A DNA stretch of 64,000 nucleotides, taken from the NCBI GenBank assembly GCA_934746515.1, contig CAKVFH010000005.1, forward strand, positions 28,681-92,680, given 5' to 3'. Shown here piece by piece: positions 8,247 through 18,342 of this stretch; position 1 is the first letter of the stretch; each line of letters begins with the position of its first letter. Source of the DNA: an uncultured Clostridia bacterium. Its GTDB lineage: Bacteria > Bacillota > Clostridia > Christensenellales > UBA1242. The notes below the pieces were generated by a model. It saw nothing but the letters and a program-made list of their open reading frames with translations. It was not told the DNA's origin and made no database searches. Both the position numbers and the translations under genes were made by a program.

Positions 8247-10952
8247 ATGGGCTTATTTAGTGCACTTAAAAATTTTGATAACAATAGAAGTCTTAAAAAA
8301 CTTGAAAAGCAGGCGGCAAAAATTGAAGCGCTTGCTGATAAATATAAAGCAATGACCGATGAAGAACTCAAAGGTCAAACACAAATTTTGAAAGATAGAT
8401 ACAATGCAGGCGAAACGCTTGACGATTTGCTTTATGATGCGTATGCGGTTGTTCGTGAATCGGCTTCAAGAGTTTTGAATATGCGACACTTCCATGTTCA
8501 GCTCCTAGGTGGTATTGTTTTGCACCAAGGTCGTATTGCAGAAATGTGCACCGGTGAAGGTAAAACACTTGTTTCAACACTTCCAGCATATTTAAACGCG
8601 CTTTCTGGCAAACCTGTTCATGTTGTGACTGTCAATGAATACCTTGCAAAGCGTGACGCTGAATGGATGGGTAAGGTTCACAGATTTTTGGGGCTAAACG
8701 TTGGTTATATTTACACTGGTCAACAGCAAGATGAAAAGAAAAAGGCTTATGAATGTGACATTACTTACGGAACAAACAGTGAGTTTGGTTTTGATTATCT
8801 TCGTGACAACATGTGCACAACAAAAGAAGAAATGGTTCAACGCGGTCTTGACTTTGCAATCATCGATGAAGTCGATTCAATTTTGATTGATGAAGCAAGA
8901 ACACCACTTATTATTTCTGGACCTTCTGGAGAGTCTTCTGACCAATATACAACTGCTGCAAAGTTTGCAAAAACTTTAAAAGACACCGAAGTTGATATTG
9001 ATGAAAAACAAAAGACAATTAACCTTAATGAAGACGGCATTGCACATGCTGAAAGATATTATCGATTGGAAAACCTTGCAGATGTTGAAAACACTGAAAT
9101 TAACCACAACATAAACAACGCAATTCGAGCAAGATTTTTGATGCATAAAGACGAAGACTATATCGTTCGTGATGGCGAAGTTTTGATTGTTGATGAATTT
9201 ACTGGTCGTATTATGGTCGGTCGTCGTTATTCAAACGGTCTTCATCAAGCAATCGAAGCCAAAGAAGGCGTAAAGATTCAAGGCGAAAACAAGACTTATG
9301 CAACAGTTACTTTCCAAAACTTCTTCAAACTTTACAAGAAAATTTCTGGTATGACCGGTACTGCGAAAACGGAAGAAGGCGAGTTTAGAGAAATTTATGG
9401 CTTGGATGTTGTTACAATTCCAACCAATCTTAAATCAAAAAGAAAAGATGAAAACGATGTGTTCTTCTTCTCACATGATGCAAAACTAAATGCGATTTGT
9501 GAAGATATTAAAACAAATCACGAACTTGGCAAACCTGTGCTTGTCGGCACACTGTCAGTTGCTAAATCTGAAGAGCTTTCAAAGAAACTTTTGCATTTTG
9601 GAATAAAACATAATGTTTTGAACGCGAAAAACCACTTGCGTGAAGCTGAAATTATCGCTCAAGCCGGCAAACTTAATGCTGTTACAATTGCAACAAACAT
9701 GGCTGGTCGTGGTACTGATATTTTGCTTGGCGGAAACAGCGAATTTATGGCTAAACAAGAGCTTAAAAAAGCTGGCTATGAAGATCATGATATTGACATT
9801 GCTGCGTCATTCTTCCCAACAGAAAATGATGAGCAAGTTGAAGCTAGAAAGAAATATTTTGAGCTTAAAGAAAAGTTTGACAAAGAAGTAAAGGCAGAAA
9901 AAGAGAAGGTTATTGAACTTGGTGGTCTTAGAATTATCGGCACCGAGAGACACGAAAGCAGACGTATTGATAACCAGCTTCGTGGTCGTGCTGGTCGTCA
10001 AGGTGACCCTGGTTCATCAGTGTTTTACATTTCAGCTGATGATGATCTTGCGAGAGTTTTCGGAAGCGAAAGACTCAAGCGTATGGCTGAAATTTTCAAA
10101 CTTGATCCAGACACATCAATCAATTGGAAATTCTTTTCAAAGAGTATTGAAAACGCGCAAAAGAGAGTTGAAGGCAACAACTATTCAATCAGAAAGAGCG
10201 TTGTTGAATATGACAATGTTTTGAACCGTCAAAGAGAAGAAGTTTATTCAGAGCGTAACAAAATTATTTCAGGCGAAAGCATGCACGAAAAGATTTTGGG
10301 CATGATTCGTGATGTTATCAATGAAATTGTTGAAGAGCATTCACACTTCTCAAAGCCTGAAGAAGTTGACCTAACTGCTTACAATCACGAGCTTGAACAA
10401 AGAGTTCTTGACCCAGAAACAAACTTTATAACTCTCGATATTATCAGCGATTACACATCTGAAGAAATTGCTGAAGCCATTGAAAAACGCGCCTTTGATA
10501 GATATGAAAAACGCAAGAAAGAATATGAAGAGCAGGGCGTTAATTTTGAAGCAGTTGAAAGAGATGTGTTACTCAAAATTTTGGACAGAAAATGGATTGA
10601 TCACATTGATGATATGGACAATCTCCGCACAGGTATTGGTCTTCGTGGCTACGGCAACAAGAACCCAATCACTGTTTATCAAACAGAAGGTTTTGATATG
10701 TTTGACGAAATGATTTCATCGGTAAGACGCGATGTTGCAAACTTTATGATGGGCATCAGAATCAAGATTGGAGTTTCACCAGAACAGCTTGTTAGAATGC
10801 GTCAAGCAAAGCTTGCATCACTTCGTGCTAGCGGTGGTGACGGCAGTGCAAATCAGCCAGTAAAATCACAAGAAAAAAGAATTGGCAGAAATGATCCATG
10901 TCCTTGCGGAAGCGGCAAAAAATACAAAAACTGCTGCGGTAAAAATCAGTAA
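8247..10952 (+). CDS. secA: Preprotein translocase ATPase SecA
   Basis: A 901-aa SecA of normal length, the motor that drives preproteins through SecYEG. The Walker A CTGEGKT lies near residue 102, followed by VNEYLAKRDAEWM, DYLRDNM and DEVDSILIDEARTPLIISG. The second helicase half has NMAGRGTDILLG and QLRGRAGRQGDPG. The C-terminus ends in the zinc SEC-C motif CPCGSGKKYKNCCG. I use ATG 8247 because AAGGAG (8235-8240) lies 6 nt upstream. The ATG at 8223 would place that ribosome site inside the gene. A hairpin terminator follows. Confidence 0.97.
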   Translation: MGLFSALKNFDNNRSLKKLEKQAAKIEALADKYKAMTDEELKGQTQILKDRYNAGETLDDLLYDAYAVVRESASRVLNMRHFHVQLLGGIVLHQGRIAEMCTGEGKTLVSTLPAYLNALSGKPVHVVTVNEYLAKRDAEWMGKVHRFLGLNVGYIYTGQQQDEKKKAYECDITYGTNSEFGFDYLRDNMCTTKEEMVQRGLDFAIIDEVDSILIDEARTPLIISGPSGESSDQYTTAAKFAKTLKDTEVDIDEKQKTINLNEDGIAHAERYYRLENLADVENTEINHNINNAIRARFLMHKDEDYIVRDGEVLIVDEFTGRIMVGRRYSNGLHQAIEAKEGVKIQGENKTYATVTFQNFFKLYKKISGMTGTAKTEEGEFREIYGLDVVTIPTNLKSKRKDENDVFFFSHDAKLNAICEDIKTNHELGKPVLVGTLSVAKSEELSKKLLHFGIKHNVLNAKNHLREAEIIAQAGKLNAVTIATNMAGRGTDILLGGNSEFMAKQELKKAGYEDHDIDIAASFFPTENDEQVEARKKYFELKEKFDKEVKAEKEKVIELGGLRIIGTERHESRRIDNQLRGRAGRQGDPGSSVFYISADDDLARVFGSERLKRMAEIFKLDPDTSINWKFFSKSIENAQKRVEGNNYSIRKSVVEYDNVLNRQREEVYSERNKIISGESMHEKILGMIRDVINEIVEEHSHFSKPEEVDLTAYNHELEQRVLDPETNFITLDIISDYTSEEIAEAIEKRAFDRYEKRKKEYEEQGVNFEAVERDVLLKILDRKWIDHIDDMDNLRTGIGLRGYGNKNPITVYQTEGFDMFDEMISSVRRDVANFMMGIRIKIGVSPEQLVRMRQAKLASLRASGGDGSANQPVKSQEKRIGRNDPCPCGSGKKYKNCCGKNQ

Positions 10953-10956
10953 AAAA

Positions 10957-10990
10957 GAAAAACACTTGCTTTTAGTAGGTGTTTTTGTTT
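10957..10990 (+). terminator. Terminator after secA
   Basis: AAAAACACTT pairs with AGGTGTTTTT across a T-rich loop, followed by GTTTTATC. Confidence 0.7.
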
Positions 10991-11079
10991 TATCTTTAAA
11001 AAATGGGATAAAAATTTGCGAAAAATGACGCGGAAAATGGCAAGAAAATTCAAGATTTTGCATAAATAACACAATTTAT

Positions 11080-11108
11080 TTGCGAAAAAAACAGTGTTAT
11101 GATATTAT
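11080..11108 (+). promoter_or_regulatory. Probable promoter of the 433-aa protein gene
   Basis: TTGCGA (11080-11085), 17-bp spacer and TATTAT (11103-11108), 25 bp before the ATG. Confidence 0.5.
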
Positions 11109-11133
11109 TATTTTGTTTATTGGAGAAATATGT

Positions 11134-12435
11134 ATGTTATTTAATAATTTATCCACAGAGCGCAGGGCATCGCTCATTGTTAAAAATTCTGAATTTTACA
11201 TTGAAATTGCCAAGTTTGTGCAGGCATACACAACCATTGTTAAAAATCCGAATGAGTTTTTGACGGAAGTTGGTGAAAACCCAATCGATCCTAAAAAACA
11301 GCATTTAAAATGGGAACAACTCGTGAAGATTATGCAGTCTTGTGACCTTGGTTTTTCGCATGTGCCAACAAGAATGGATTTGGTGGTTTACTATAACTAT
11401 GCTTTGGAAATGGGCTCGGTTAGGGCACTTGAGAGAAAAATTGCGAGTGTTGACCAAGTTGCAGAAGCTCAAAAGCATTATTATAACTTCATTGATGAAG
11501 AAAAAACCAATGCAGAAGAAGAATATCAAAAGCAAAAGAAAATTTTTGATGCAAGACAAAGAGAAATGGGTTATGTTGACGGAAAAATCTCTGTTGCAAG
11601 AGCAAAAAATTGGGTTTGCGCAATCATGATGTTTGTGTCAATTGTTATTGGCATGATTGGAATTGTTGGTTTCTTTGTGGATAACATTATTGTTTCAAGC
11701 CTTGGCAAAATTATTCCTATTTGGAAGCCACAATATGTTGGTTCAATTTTGCTTATTGTTGTGATGTTTTTGTTATTTGCTTTGTTTAACAGCTTATACA
11801 TGAAAACAAAGTTTGAATTTGTGAAACTTAAACAGGCAAGCCTTACAATTTTTGCCAGAGAAGATGAGCTTTTGGCTAAACAACAACTCTTAAAGAAAAA
11901 ACTTGATGAAGTTAGCAGAGATTATAATATTGTTTTGAAAGAAATCAATGACAAAACAAAAAAATTTGATGTTAAACACAATATTGATGTTTTGAAGGCG
12001 ACAAACAAGTTTTATTTGAAACTTTGCGAAGCGGAAGAGTTGAGTGAAATCACTGAAAAAGCCGTTGCTGAAACTATTGCTATGGAAGATGAAGATTTCG
12101 CTCCAATTAAGCTCACTAAAGAGCAGGAAGAAAATATGCGAGGCGTAAAGAAAGAAGTTATTGGGCTTGCCGGTCAAATTGATACTGAAGCATACAATGA
12201 AAAATTCGAGAAATCGACTAAACGCAAAAAGAATAAAGAAGAGCAAAAAGAACAAGAAGAATCTGAACAAAAAGAAGTTGAAGAAGAAATTGAAAAGTCA
12301 AAAGATGATAAAAAACTTCAAGTGGAAATTGAAAAACAAAAACTTGATCAAGAAAGACAAGGTTTTAATGAATCAATCGATTATGTTAAAGATTTACTTG
12401 GTATAAATGAAGAAAATACCACAAAAGAAAAATAA
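11134..12435 (+). CDS. Membrane protein with coiled-coil tail, unknown function
   Basis: A 433-aa protein I do not recognise. An N-terminal soluble part of about 150 residues ends in a charged helix. Two hydrophobic segments follow (near residues 163-192 and 207-228), then a long alpha-helical region. The last 90 residues are very rich in Lys and Glu (EEQKEQEESEQKEVEEE), a likely coiled coil. ATG 11134 is chosen because TGGAGAA lies 8 nt upstream. An earlier ATG at 11080 would overlap the promoter. It sits between secA and an even larger unknown protein, and the two unknowns could work together. Confidence 0.7.
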   Translation: MLFNNLSTERRASLIVKNSEFYIEIAKFVQAYTTIVKNPNEFLTEVGENPIDPKKQHLKWEQLVKIMQSCDLGFSHVPTRMDLVVYYNYALEMGSVRALERKIASVDQVAEAQKHYYNFIDEEKTNAEEEYQKQKKIFDARQREMGYVDGKISVARAKNWVCAIMMFVSIVIGMIGIVGFFVDNIIVSSLGKIIPIWKPQYVGSILLIVVMFLLFALFNSLYMKTKFEFVKLKQASLTIFAREDELLAKQQLLKKKLDEVSRDYNIVLKEINDKTKKFDVKHNIDVLKATNKFYLKLCEAEELSEITEKAVAETIAMEDEDFAPIKLTKEQEENMRGVKKEVIGLAGQIDTEAYNEKFEKSTKRKKNKEEQKEQEESEQKEVEEEIEKSKDDKKLQVEIEKQKLDQERQGFNESIDYVKDLLGINEENTTKEK

Positions 12436-12553
12436 AAAGAGTTATGATTTTATTAAAATATTTTTCAAAAGGGTCTTCCATTTTGCGAAACTATGTGATA
12501 TAATTTAATCACTAGATAAACCAGCTTGTGAAAAAGATTAAGGGGGAGAGTAT

Positions 12554-15500
12554 ATGGCAGAAGATGAAAAACCAAGACTTTCAAATGTGAAAACGGTTAC
12601 CGATTGGGTAGCGTCATTTTATGGCACTGATGCGCTAGATTACAAAAAAGTTGAAAAAATTAGACATGCTCGTCGCACAACTCAATTTGCATCAATTTGC
12701 TATGTTTTGAGTCACAACACCAAAACTGCTCATACGGACTTTTTTGAATCAAACTACACAGGTTCAGACACCAAAATTGCATCTGTTGCAAGTTTTGTTT
12801 TGCAACTTTTGCAAATGAAGTTTGAAAATGGTTCGGTTTCGGCATCAGACTTTGCATCTCTTGAAGGTGGACTTTTTAGTGGTGTTAAAGATCGCGACAA
12901 ACTTATAAGTGACTATCTTGGAGATGGCGGAATTTTGGACATGTGTCAATCATGTTTACCTGTTTTTTCTGACGATAGCAAAACTGCAAAAAACATCAAA
13001 GAAATCAATGATGATATGGATGCAGTTAGAAAAGACCATTCATTCCTTTTATCTGCAACCGGCAAAAAGGATTCAACCTGTCTTTCAAGAGATGAAATTT
13101 TTGCAATGCTTAACAAAGCAACCGAATGTGCCAGCAAAAGATGGGACGATGCAAAAGGTGGTAAGGGAAAAACTGAAGTTCAGCTTCAAAAAGATTTGGA
13201 ATCAGCTTTTTACACAAGAAAAGACCTTGCAAGAAAAACTGCAAAAATGGGTGTGCTTGGTGGTGTTGGTGCCGTCAGCCTTGGTGCAGTTGTTAGTGGT
13301 GTGTTCTGGCCTGCAGTTATTCTTTTACCAGTTTATGGACTTGGCAAAAACTGGCTCCCTGGTTGGTTTAAATCAATGGGTGCCATGTGGGGCAACCACG
13401 AAAAAATTATGAAAGATAAGCGTGATATCAAAAGATTTGATGCCATGCAAAAATATACTGTTGGTTTTGCTGAAAAAGGCAAAAAATACAGAGTGCCACT
13501 AAAATATAGATGGTATCTTCGTGGCATTGATAAATCAAATTTCAAAAAACAAGCAAAACAAATGGCTGCCGCAGTTGATTTTGAAGGATCAGATGGAAAA
13601 GTTAGAAAAAGTGAAAACACACTTGCAGCAGAAGCTATTGGTGTTGGTCTTGGAAGTGTTGTAAGTGTTGATAAGGCAGATGAACTTGTTCCTGTTGATG
13701 CTGCAGATGTTTTAAAAAATAAAATCAATGGCTTGGTTCGTGATCTTGACGGAAGCGGAAGACCAAGAACCGACCACAGTGGCAAACCTGTTATCACAGT
13801 TTCATTCCAAGAAATAAAGGATATAGCATCAACCTTTAAAAAATGGGAATCAAAACTTCCAACCGACTCACAAAACGAGTTGAAAAAACTCTTTGCAGAG
13901 AGAACAGCTCAAATTTGTGAAACCTTGATTTTTGAAAATCCAATGGATGACTTGAGCTATATTAAAAATGAAGTTTTGCCAAAATTTGCTGAAGGTACTG
14001 AAATTTCCGATGTATTGAAAGGCGGTTCTGACATGGAAGTTGCTAGAATCAAAAACTTCGTTACATTTGCCGGCAAAGAATTGACTGGACTAGATATCAA
14101 TAGTCAACACAAGACACTTAAAGAATATATTTATAGAAAAACTGATGGAAAACTTGCAATTGATGCTGCTTCAAATGCCGAATTTGATACAATGCTTGAT
14201 AGTAGATATATTTCTTCAGCTGATGCTGCAATCAGACTATCAGGTAAAATGATAAAATCACTTGAGTTTAACGTTGCAGGAAATCTTCATAGTATTGTTG
14301 ATGGTACAGATTATGATTTGTTAGCAATTCAAGCAAGAATCAATTCTGTTTCAGATGAAAAAGTAAGAAAATCACTATTAAAGACCATTGAAGAAAAAAA
14401 GATGAAGTTAAATTTTGTAAAGTTTAATAGTTCTTTAGATCCAAATATTAGAAAAATTGCTAACTTGATTTTGAATTTAAAAATTGATCCAGCAAACAAC
14501 GAGAACTTCATCAGTCCTTTTGCTGGTGTAAATGTTCCAGCAACTGGAGTTGATAGTATTTCTTATTTGATAGGTAAAATTGGCGATGATGATACAAGAA
14601 GAATCCTAGGTGATGCTTTAAAAGTTCAAATGGATAGGGTTTACCAAACAAAGATGAGAGATTTAAGTAAGGGTACATTTGATTCAATCAAAGATAGAAC
14701 CCTTAATGGTAAATTATCAAACCTTTCAGATATATTCTCTAAGATTGGCGAAATTAAATATGATACAGTAGATTCAACATCTGCTCTTTATATGGATATT
14801 GGTAAATTGAGTCCTAAAGATGCAGCAAACTATGTTAAGTCAAAATTAAGAAAACAGGTTTATGATGTTTTTGCAGCTTTTGCAAAAGATAATAAGACAA
14901 AGTTTAAAACTGATATTGTTGAGATTTCAAAATATTTGAAAAAGGTAAATTCATGTGCATATCTTGATGATAAACAGAAAATGGATTTATCTGCAATGGT
15001 TAGCGAATTTATTTCAAAAGCATTTGAGAATAAATTTGGAGATTTAACAGAAACATTTGTGTCTGACTATAAAACTGATGACTTTTCAACATATTTAAAA
15101 AGTTATGAGTCTGGTGGTTTTGGTGAATTGTTTAATGAAGATCAATCAACCGAAATTCAAGACTTGAGAAAATCAGTTGAGTATATGAAAAATATGCAAG
15201 ATGTTTTCAAATCATTGAAGTTAAATGATCAATTTGACCTAAATGTTGATGATGCAAAATACATTGCTTACAATCTTCTTGCTGATAGAAATGTTACTGG
15301 GGCAAAAAAACTAAAATACAGAGATTCAAGTGATTCATTGAGAACCTTTATTACAACAAACATTAAAAATATGAATACATCATTTGGAACAAATATTGAC
15401 TCAACCACAATTGCAACCAGCCAACCTTATCAAGATTTGCTTGTTGCGTTTAATGCCGCAATGGCACTTGATACCAGTGATATTCAAGGAAAATATGACA

Positions 15501-15802
15501 AATATACAGCTCTTCTTATCTTAAAAAATAAGAGTGTATCATTGTTTAGGCTTTGTATGAAAGATTTCATTCAAGGACACTATACAGGTTCTAGATCTTC
15601 TTGGATTGATGCAAATTCTCCGCTGATTGATACAATTAAACAATTCTGGGCTAATGGAATTTTGAAAGATGTTGATGATGCATTGGCAAATGCAGAATTC
15701 AACACACTTGAAAAGTGTGCAGGAAACACTGCAGTTAGTGAAATTTCTAAATACGGAACTGGTAGTGAAACTGAAGCAATGCTTACACAAAGACAACTTT
15801 AA
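12554..15802 (+). CDS. Large protein of unknown function (1082 aa)
   Basis: A single 1082-aa frame with a good GGGGGAG ribosome site. Most of it looks alpha-helical and soluble. One hydrophobic, glycine-rich stretch near residues 232-265 (GVLGGVGAVSLGAVVSGVFW) could be a membrane hairpin. There is no signal peptide, no Cys cluster and no nucleotide-binding motif that I can see. The first third is richer in C/G-ending codons than the rest, which is more AT-rich from about base 14100 on. This may mean a composite origin. It follows the 433-aa membrane protein and is closed by a terminator. I give no function. Confidence 0.75.
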   Translation: MAEDEKPRLSNVKTVTDWVASFYGTDALDYKKVEKIRHARRTTQFASICYVLSHNTKTAHTDFFESNYTGSDTKIASVASFVLQLLQMKFENGSVSASDFASLEGGLFSGVKDRDKLISDYLGDGGILDMCQSCLPVFSDDSKTAKNIKEINDDMDAVRKDHSFLLSATGKKDSTCLSRDEIFAMLNKATECASKRWDDAKGGKGKTEVQLQKDLESAFYTRKDLARKTAKMGVLGGVGAVSLGAVVSGVFWPAVILLPVYGLGKNWLPGWFKSMGAMWGNHEKIMKDKRDIKRFDAMQKYTVGFAEKGKKYRVPLKYRWYLRGIDKSNFKKQAKQMAAAVDFEGSDGKVRKSENTLAAEAIGVGLGSVVSVDKADELVPVDAADVLKNKINGLVRDLDGSGRPRTDHSGKPVITVSFQEIKDIASTFKKWESKLPTDSQNELKKLFAERTAQICETLIFENPMDDLSYIKNEVLPKFAEGTEISDVLKGGSDMEVARIKNFVTFAGKELTGLDINSQHKTLKEYIYRKTDGKLAIDAASNAEFDTMLDSRYISSADAAIRLSGKMIKSLEFNVAGNLHSIVDGTDYDLLAIQARINSVSDEKVRKSLLKTIEEKKMKLNFVKFNSSLDPNIRKIANLILNLKIDPANNENFISPFAGVNVPATGVDSISYLIGKIGDDDTRRILGDALKVQMDRVYQTKMRDLSKGTFDSIKDRTLNGKLSNLSDIFSKIGEIKYDTVDSTSALYMDIGKLSPKDAANYVKSKLRKQVYDVFAAFAKDNKTKFKTDIVEISKYLKKVNSCAYLDDKQKMDLSAMVSEFISKAFENKFGDLTETFVSDYKTDDFSTYLKSYESGGFGELFNEDQSTEIQDLRKSVEYMKNMQDVFKSLKLNDQFDLNVDDAKYIAYNLLADRNVTGAKKLKYRDSSDSLRTFITTNIKNMNTSFGTNIDSTTIATSQPYQDLLVAFNAAMALDTSDIQGKYDKYTALLILKNKSVSLFRLCMKDFIQGHYTGSRSSWIDANSPLIDTIKQFWANGILKDVDDALANAEFNTLEKCAGNTAVSEISKYGTGSETEAMLTQRQL

Positions 15803-15807
15803 TAGTA

Positions 15808-15838
15808 TAAAAACACTGGCTTTTGCTGGTGTTTTTTT
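15808..15838 (+). terminator. Terminator after the 1082-aa gene
   Basis: AAAAACAC and GTGTTTTT form the outer stem around an imperfect TGGC/GCTG inner part, followed by a T-run. The remaining bases to 16045 hold no gene that I can support. Confidence 0.75.
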
Positions 15839-16045
15839 ATGTCTTTATTTTTCTAAATTGCTTTGTTATAAATAAATTTGGTTTAAGCAAAAAGTGGATT
15901 ATGATTTATTTTGGAGTTTTTGTGAAAAATTAAATTTATGTTCAGAGTTTGAATTTTTGTAGTATGAATAAATTTATTGCAGTTTGCGTGTGACGGGCTA
16001 TTTGGGCGTTTTTGTGGATTATGAAAACATAAATTATAAATTTTA

Positions 16046-16074
16046 TTGACTAAATGCGTGGATTGTGTTATTAT
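16046..16074 (+). promoter_or_regulatory. Promoter of lysS
   Basis: TTGACT (16046-16051), 17-bp spacer, TATTAT (16069-16074). The leader is about 40 nt and has no T-box features. Confidence 0.65.
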
Positions 16075-16118
16075 TTGCACTATAAAAATAACCTTTTGTG
16101 GGTTTGAAGGAGACTATT

Positions 16119-17588
16119 ATGGAACAACAAATTCAAAATTTATCTAGCGAAATGGATGTTAGAAGAGCTAAAATCGACCAACTTCAAAAAGAAGGAGAGA
16201 TTGTTTACAAAGACAAGTTTGATTGTTCTTGCAAAATTTCAGAAGCTCGTGAAAAAATCGGCGAAAAGGTTAGAATTGCTGGCCGTATCGTGTTTAGAAG
16301 AATTATGGGTAAGTTTGGTTTTATGCAAATCAGAAATCTTGAGTCAAAAATTCAGGTTTCAGTTGGCAGAAATGAACTTGATGAACAAGCCTATGATTTT
16401 TATAAAAAGATGATTGATATTGGCGATTTCGTTGGTGTTGAAGGTGAAGTTTACACAACACAAACTGGTGAAGTTACTGTTAAAGCTGAAAAGGTTACAC
16501 TTCTTTCAAAAGCACTTCGTCCACTTCCTGAAAAATTTCATGGACTTACTGACACCGAATCAAAATATCGTCAAAGATATCTCGATTTGATTGCTAATGA
16601 AGAAACTAGACAAGTTTTCCTTGGCAGAAGCAAACTATTGGCATTTATCAGAAAATATCTTGGACAAAACGATTTCTTGGAAGTTGAAACTCCAATTTTG
16701 CAGACTGCTGTTTGTGGTGCAAGTGCTAGACCATTTTTCACTCATCACAACGCTTTAGACAAAGAACTCAATCTTCGTATTGCTCCAGAAACATATTTAA
16801 AACAATGTGTTGCTGGTGGTTTTGATAGAGTTTTTGAAGTTGCAAAATGTTTTAGAAACGAAGGTATGGACACTCAACATTTGCAAGAGTTCACACAGGT
16901 TGAATGGTATGCTGCTTACTGGAACTTTGAAGACAATATCAAATTTTTCCAAGGCTTTATTAAGAACTTATTATTAGAGCTTACCGGAAAAACAACAATT
17001 GAAAAAGACGGAGTTGTTCTTGACTTTGGAAAAGAAAACTTTGACAGAATCAACTATGTTGACACAATGAGAGAAATTTTCGGTTTTGATTTTCTTGCTG
17101 AAACTGATCCTGAAGCATTCAAAAACAAGATTGTTGAAAGGGGACTTTTCACAAAACAAGACCTTGTTGACTATAAGTCTATCAGCCAAATTGTTGACTT
17201 TGTTTACAAAAAGAAAATTAGAGAAAACATTGTCCAACCAACAATTCTTTACAACTATCCAGCTGCTTTGATTCCACTTGCAAGACGCAACGATGAAGAT
17301 GAAAGAAGAATTGATGTTTTCCAAGTTGTTGTTATGGGCACAGAGCTTTGCAAAGCTTATTCAGAGCTTGTTAATCCAATTCAACAAAGAAAAGCATTTG
17401 AAGACCAGCTTATTGCTAAAAAGCAGGGTGATGATGAAACTATGGATCTTGACGAAAGCTTCATGCTTGCTATGGAACATGGTATGCCACCAATCTCTGG
17501 TCTTGGTTGTGGACTTGACAGACTTTTGATGTTAATTTACGGTCAAGAATCTGTTAGAGATGTTGTTCTATTCCCACTAATGAAATAA
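16119..17588 (+). CDS. lysS: Lysyl-tRNA synthetase (class II)
   Basis: A 489-aa class II LysRS that charges tRNA-Lys. The N-terminal OB-fold (about residues 50-140) carries GRIVFRRIMGKFGFMQIR. The catalytic domain has motif 2 as FEVAKCFRNEGMDTQHLQEF and motif 3 as ISGLGCGLDRLLMLI near the end. I choose ATG 16119 because AAGGAG (16107-16112) lies 6 nt before it. A GTG at 16098 would put the ribosome site inside the gene. It has its own promoter and terminator. Confidence 0.97.
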   Translation: MEQQIQNLSSEMDVRRAKIDQLQKEGEIVYKDKFDCSCKISEAREKIGEKVRIAGRIVFRRIMGKFGFMQIRNLESKIQVSVGRNELDEQAYDFYKKMIDIGDFVGVEGEVYTTQTGEVTVKAEKVTLLSKALRPLPEKFHGLTDTESKYRQRYLDLIANEETRQVFLGRSKLLAFIRKYLGQNDFLEVETPILQTAVCGASARPFFTHHNALDKELNLRIAPETYLKQCVAGGFDRVFEVAKCFRNEGMDTQHLQEFTQVEWYAAYWNFEDNIKFFQGFIKNLLLELTGKTTIEKDGVVLDFGKENFDRINYVDTMREIFGFDFLAETDPEAFKNKIVERGLFTKQDLVDYKSISQIVDFVYKKKIRENIVQPTILYNYPAALIPLARRNDEDERRIDVFQVVVMGTELCKAYSELVNPIQQRKAFEDQLIAKKQGDDETMDLDESFMLAMEHGMPPISGLGCGLDRLLMLIYGQESVRDVVLFPLMK

Positions 17589-17608
17589 TGGGGCGAATAT
17601 AAAAAACA

Positions 17609-17636
17609 AAAATGCTCCTTTTTGGAGCATTTTTTT
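17609..17636 (+). terminator. Terminator after lysS
   Basis: AAAATGCTCC pairs perfectly with GGAGCATTTT around TTTTT, then more Ts. Confidence 0.9.
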
Positions 17637-17668
17637 GACTATTTTTTATCGATTTTTGGAGAATTTTT

Positions 17669-18187
17669 GTGGAAAATAAAAAGTATTTAGTGGTTGCTGA
17701 TATTCATGGTTCAATGCTTGCTTTGGACGAAACAATTAGGCTTGCAAACGAGCTTTTGGTTGATAAAATCATAATTTTGGGTGACACTTTTGGTGCGGGC
17801 GCAAAAGAGATGATTGAAAAACTTAATGATATTGCACCTAAACTTGAAATTGTGAAAGGAAACAATGATTGGTATTATGAACCTGAAAATGCGAAATTTA
17901 TGTTCAGAGAAAGCACCTATATAAACCTGAATGGCACACTTGCGTTTGCTTGTCATGGACATAAACTTGATGATATGAACTTGCAAAAATATCACGCAAA
18001 AGTCATTATGCAGGGTCATGTTCACCGACCTTTTATCGAAACTAGAGACGGGGTAATTCGATTTTGTCCTGGCTCAATTGCTTGTCCAAGGTTTTCTAGT
18101 CCTAAAACTTTTGCTCTAATTGACGGCAAAAATATAACAATTTATGACACAGATTTTAATAAAATTGATGAAATTAACTTCAAATAA
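17669..18187 (+). CDS. YfcE/MJ0936-type metallophosphoesterase
   Basis: A 172-aa calcineurin-like phosphodiesterase. The metal ligands appear in order: DIHG (residues 11-14), ILGDTFG (36-42), GNND (64-67), CHGH (94-97) and MQGHVHRP (near 113-120). This short form is typical of YfcE-like enzymes, which hydrolyse phosphodiester model substrates in vitro. The cellular substrate is unknown. Translation starts at GTG 17669, with TTGGAGAA 5 nt upstream. No ATG fits. The gene starts right after the lysS terminator. Confidence 0.87.
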   Translation: MENKKYLVVADIHGSMLALDETIRLANELLVDKIIILGDTFGAGAKEMIEKLNDIAPKLEIVKGNNDWYYEPENAKFMFRESTYINLNGTLAFACHGHKLDDMNLQKYHAKVIMQGHVHRPFIETRDGVIRFCPGSIACPRFSSPKTFALIDGKNITIYDTDFNKIDEINFK

Positions 18188-18239
18188 ATGTCGAAAAAAT
18201 AATAAAAAATAAAAATAAAATAAAATTATTTCATAACTA

Positions 18240-18268
18240 TTTACAAAACTTAAAATTTGGGCTATAAT
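18240..18268 (+). promoter_or_regulatory. Promoter of the Lys-rich protein gene
   Basis: TTTACA (18240-18245), 17-bp spacer, TATAAT (18263-18268). The transcript would have a leader of about 70 nt, with no fold that I recognise. Confidence 0.75.
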
Positions 18269-18342
18269 ATGTGTATAAATATAAAGACTATAAATAATTA
18301 TTATAAATCAAACTTATAGTTATATAAATGGGGGAGTAAGCT

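Noticed and set aside
11144..11152. DnaA-box-like TTATCCACA
   Set aside because: A single copy inside a coding region, with no cluster of boxes and no dnaA or dnaN nearby.
12909..13412. 167-codon plus-strand frame inside the 1082-aa gene
   Set aside because: A shadow in another frame with no ribosome site. The main frame is continuous and has a good start.
15883..16080. Minus-strand frame of 65 codons in the lysS leader
   Set aside because: No ribosome site, low-complexity composition, and it overlaps the lysS promoter.
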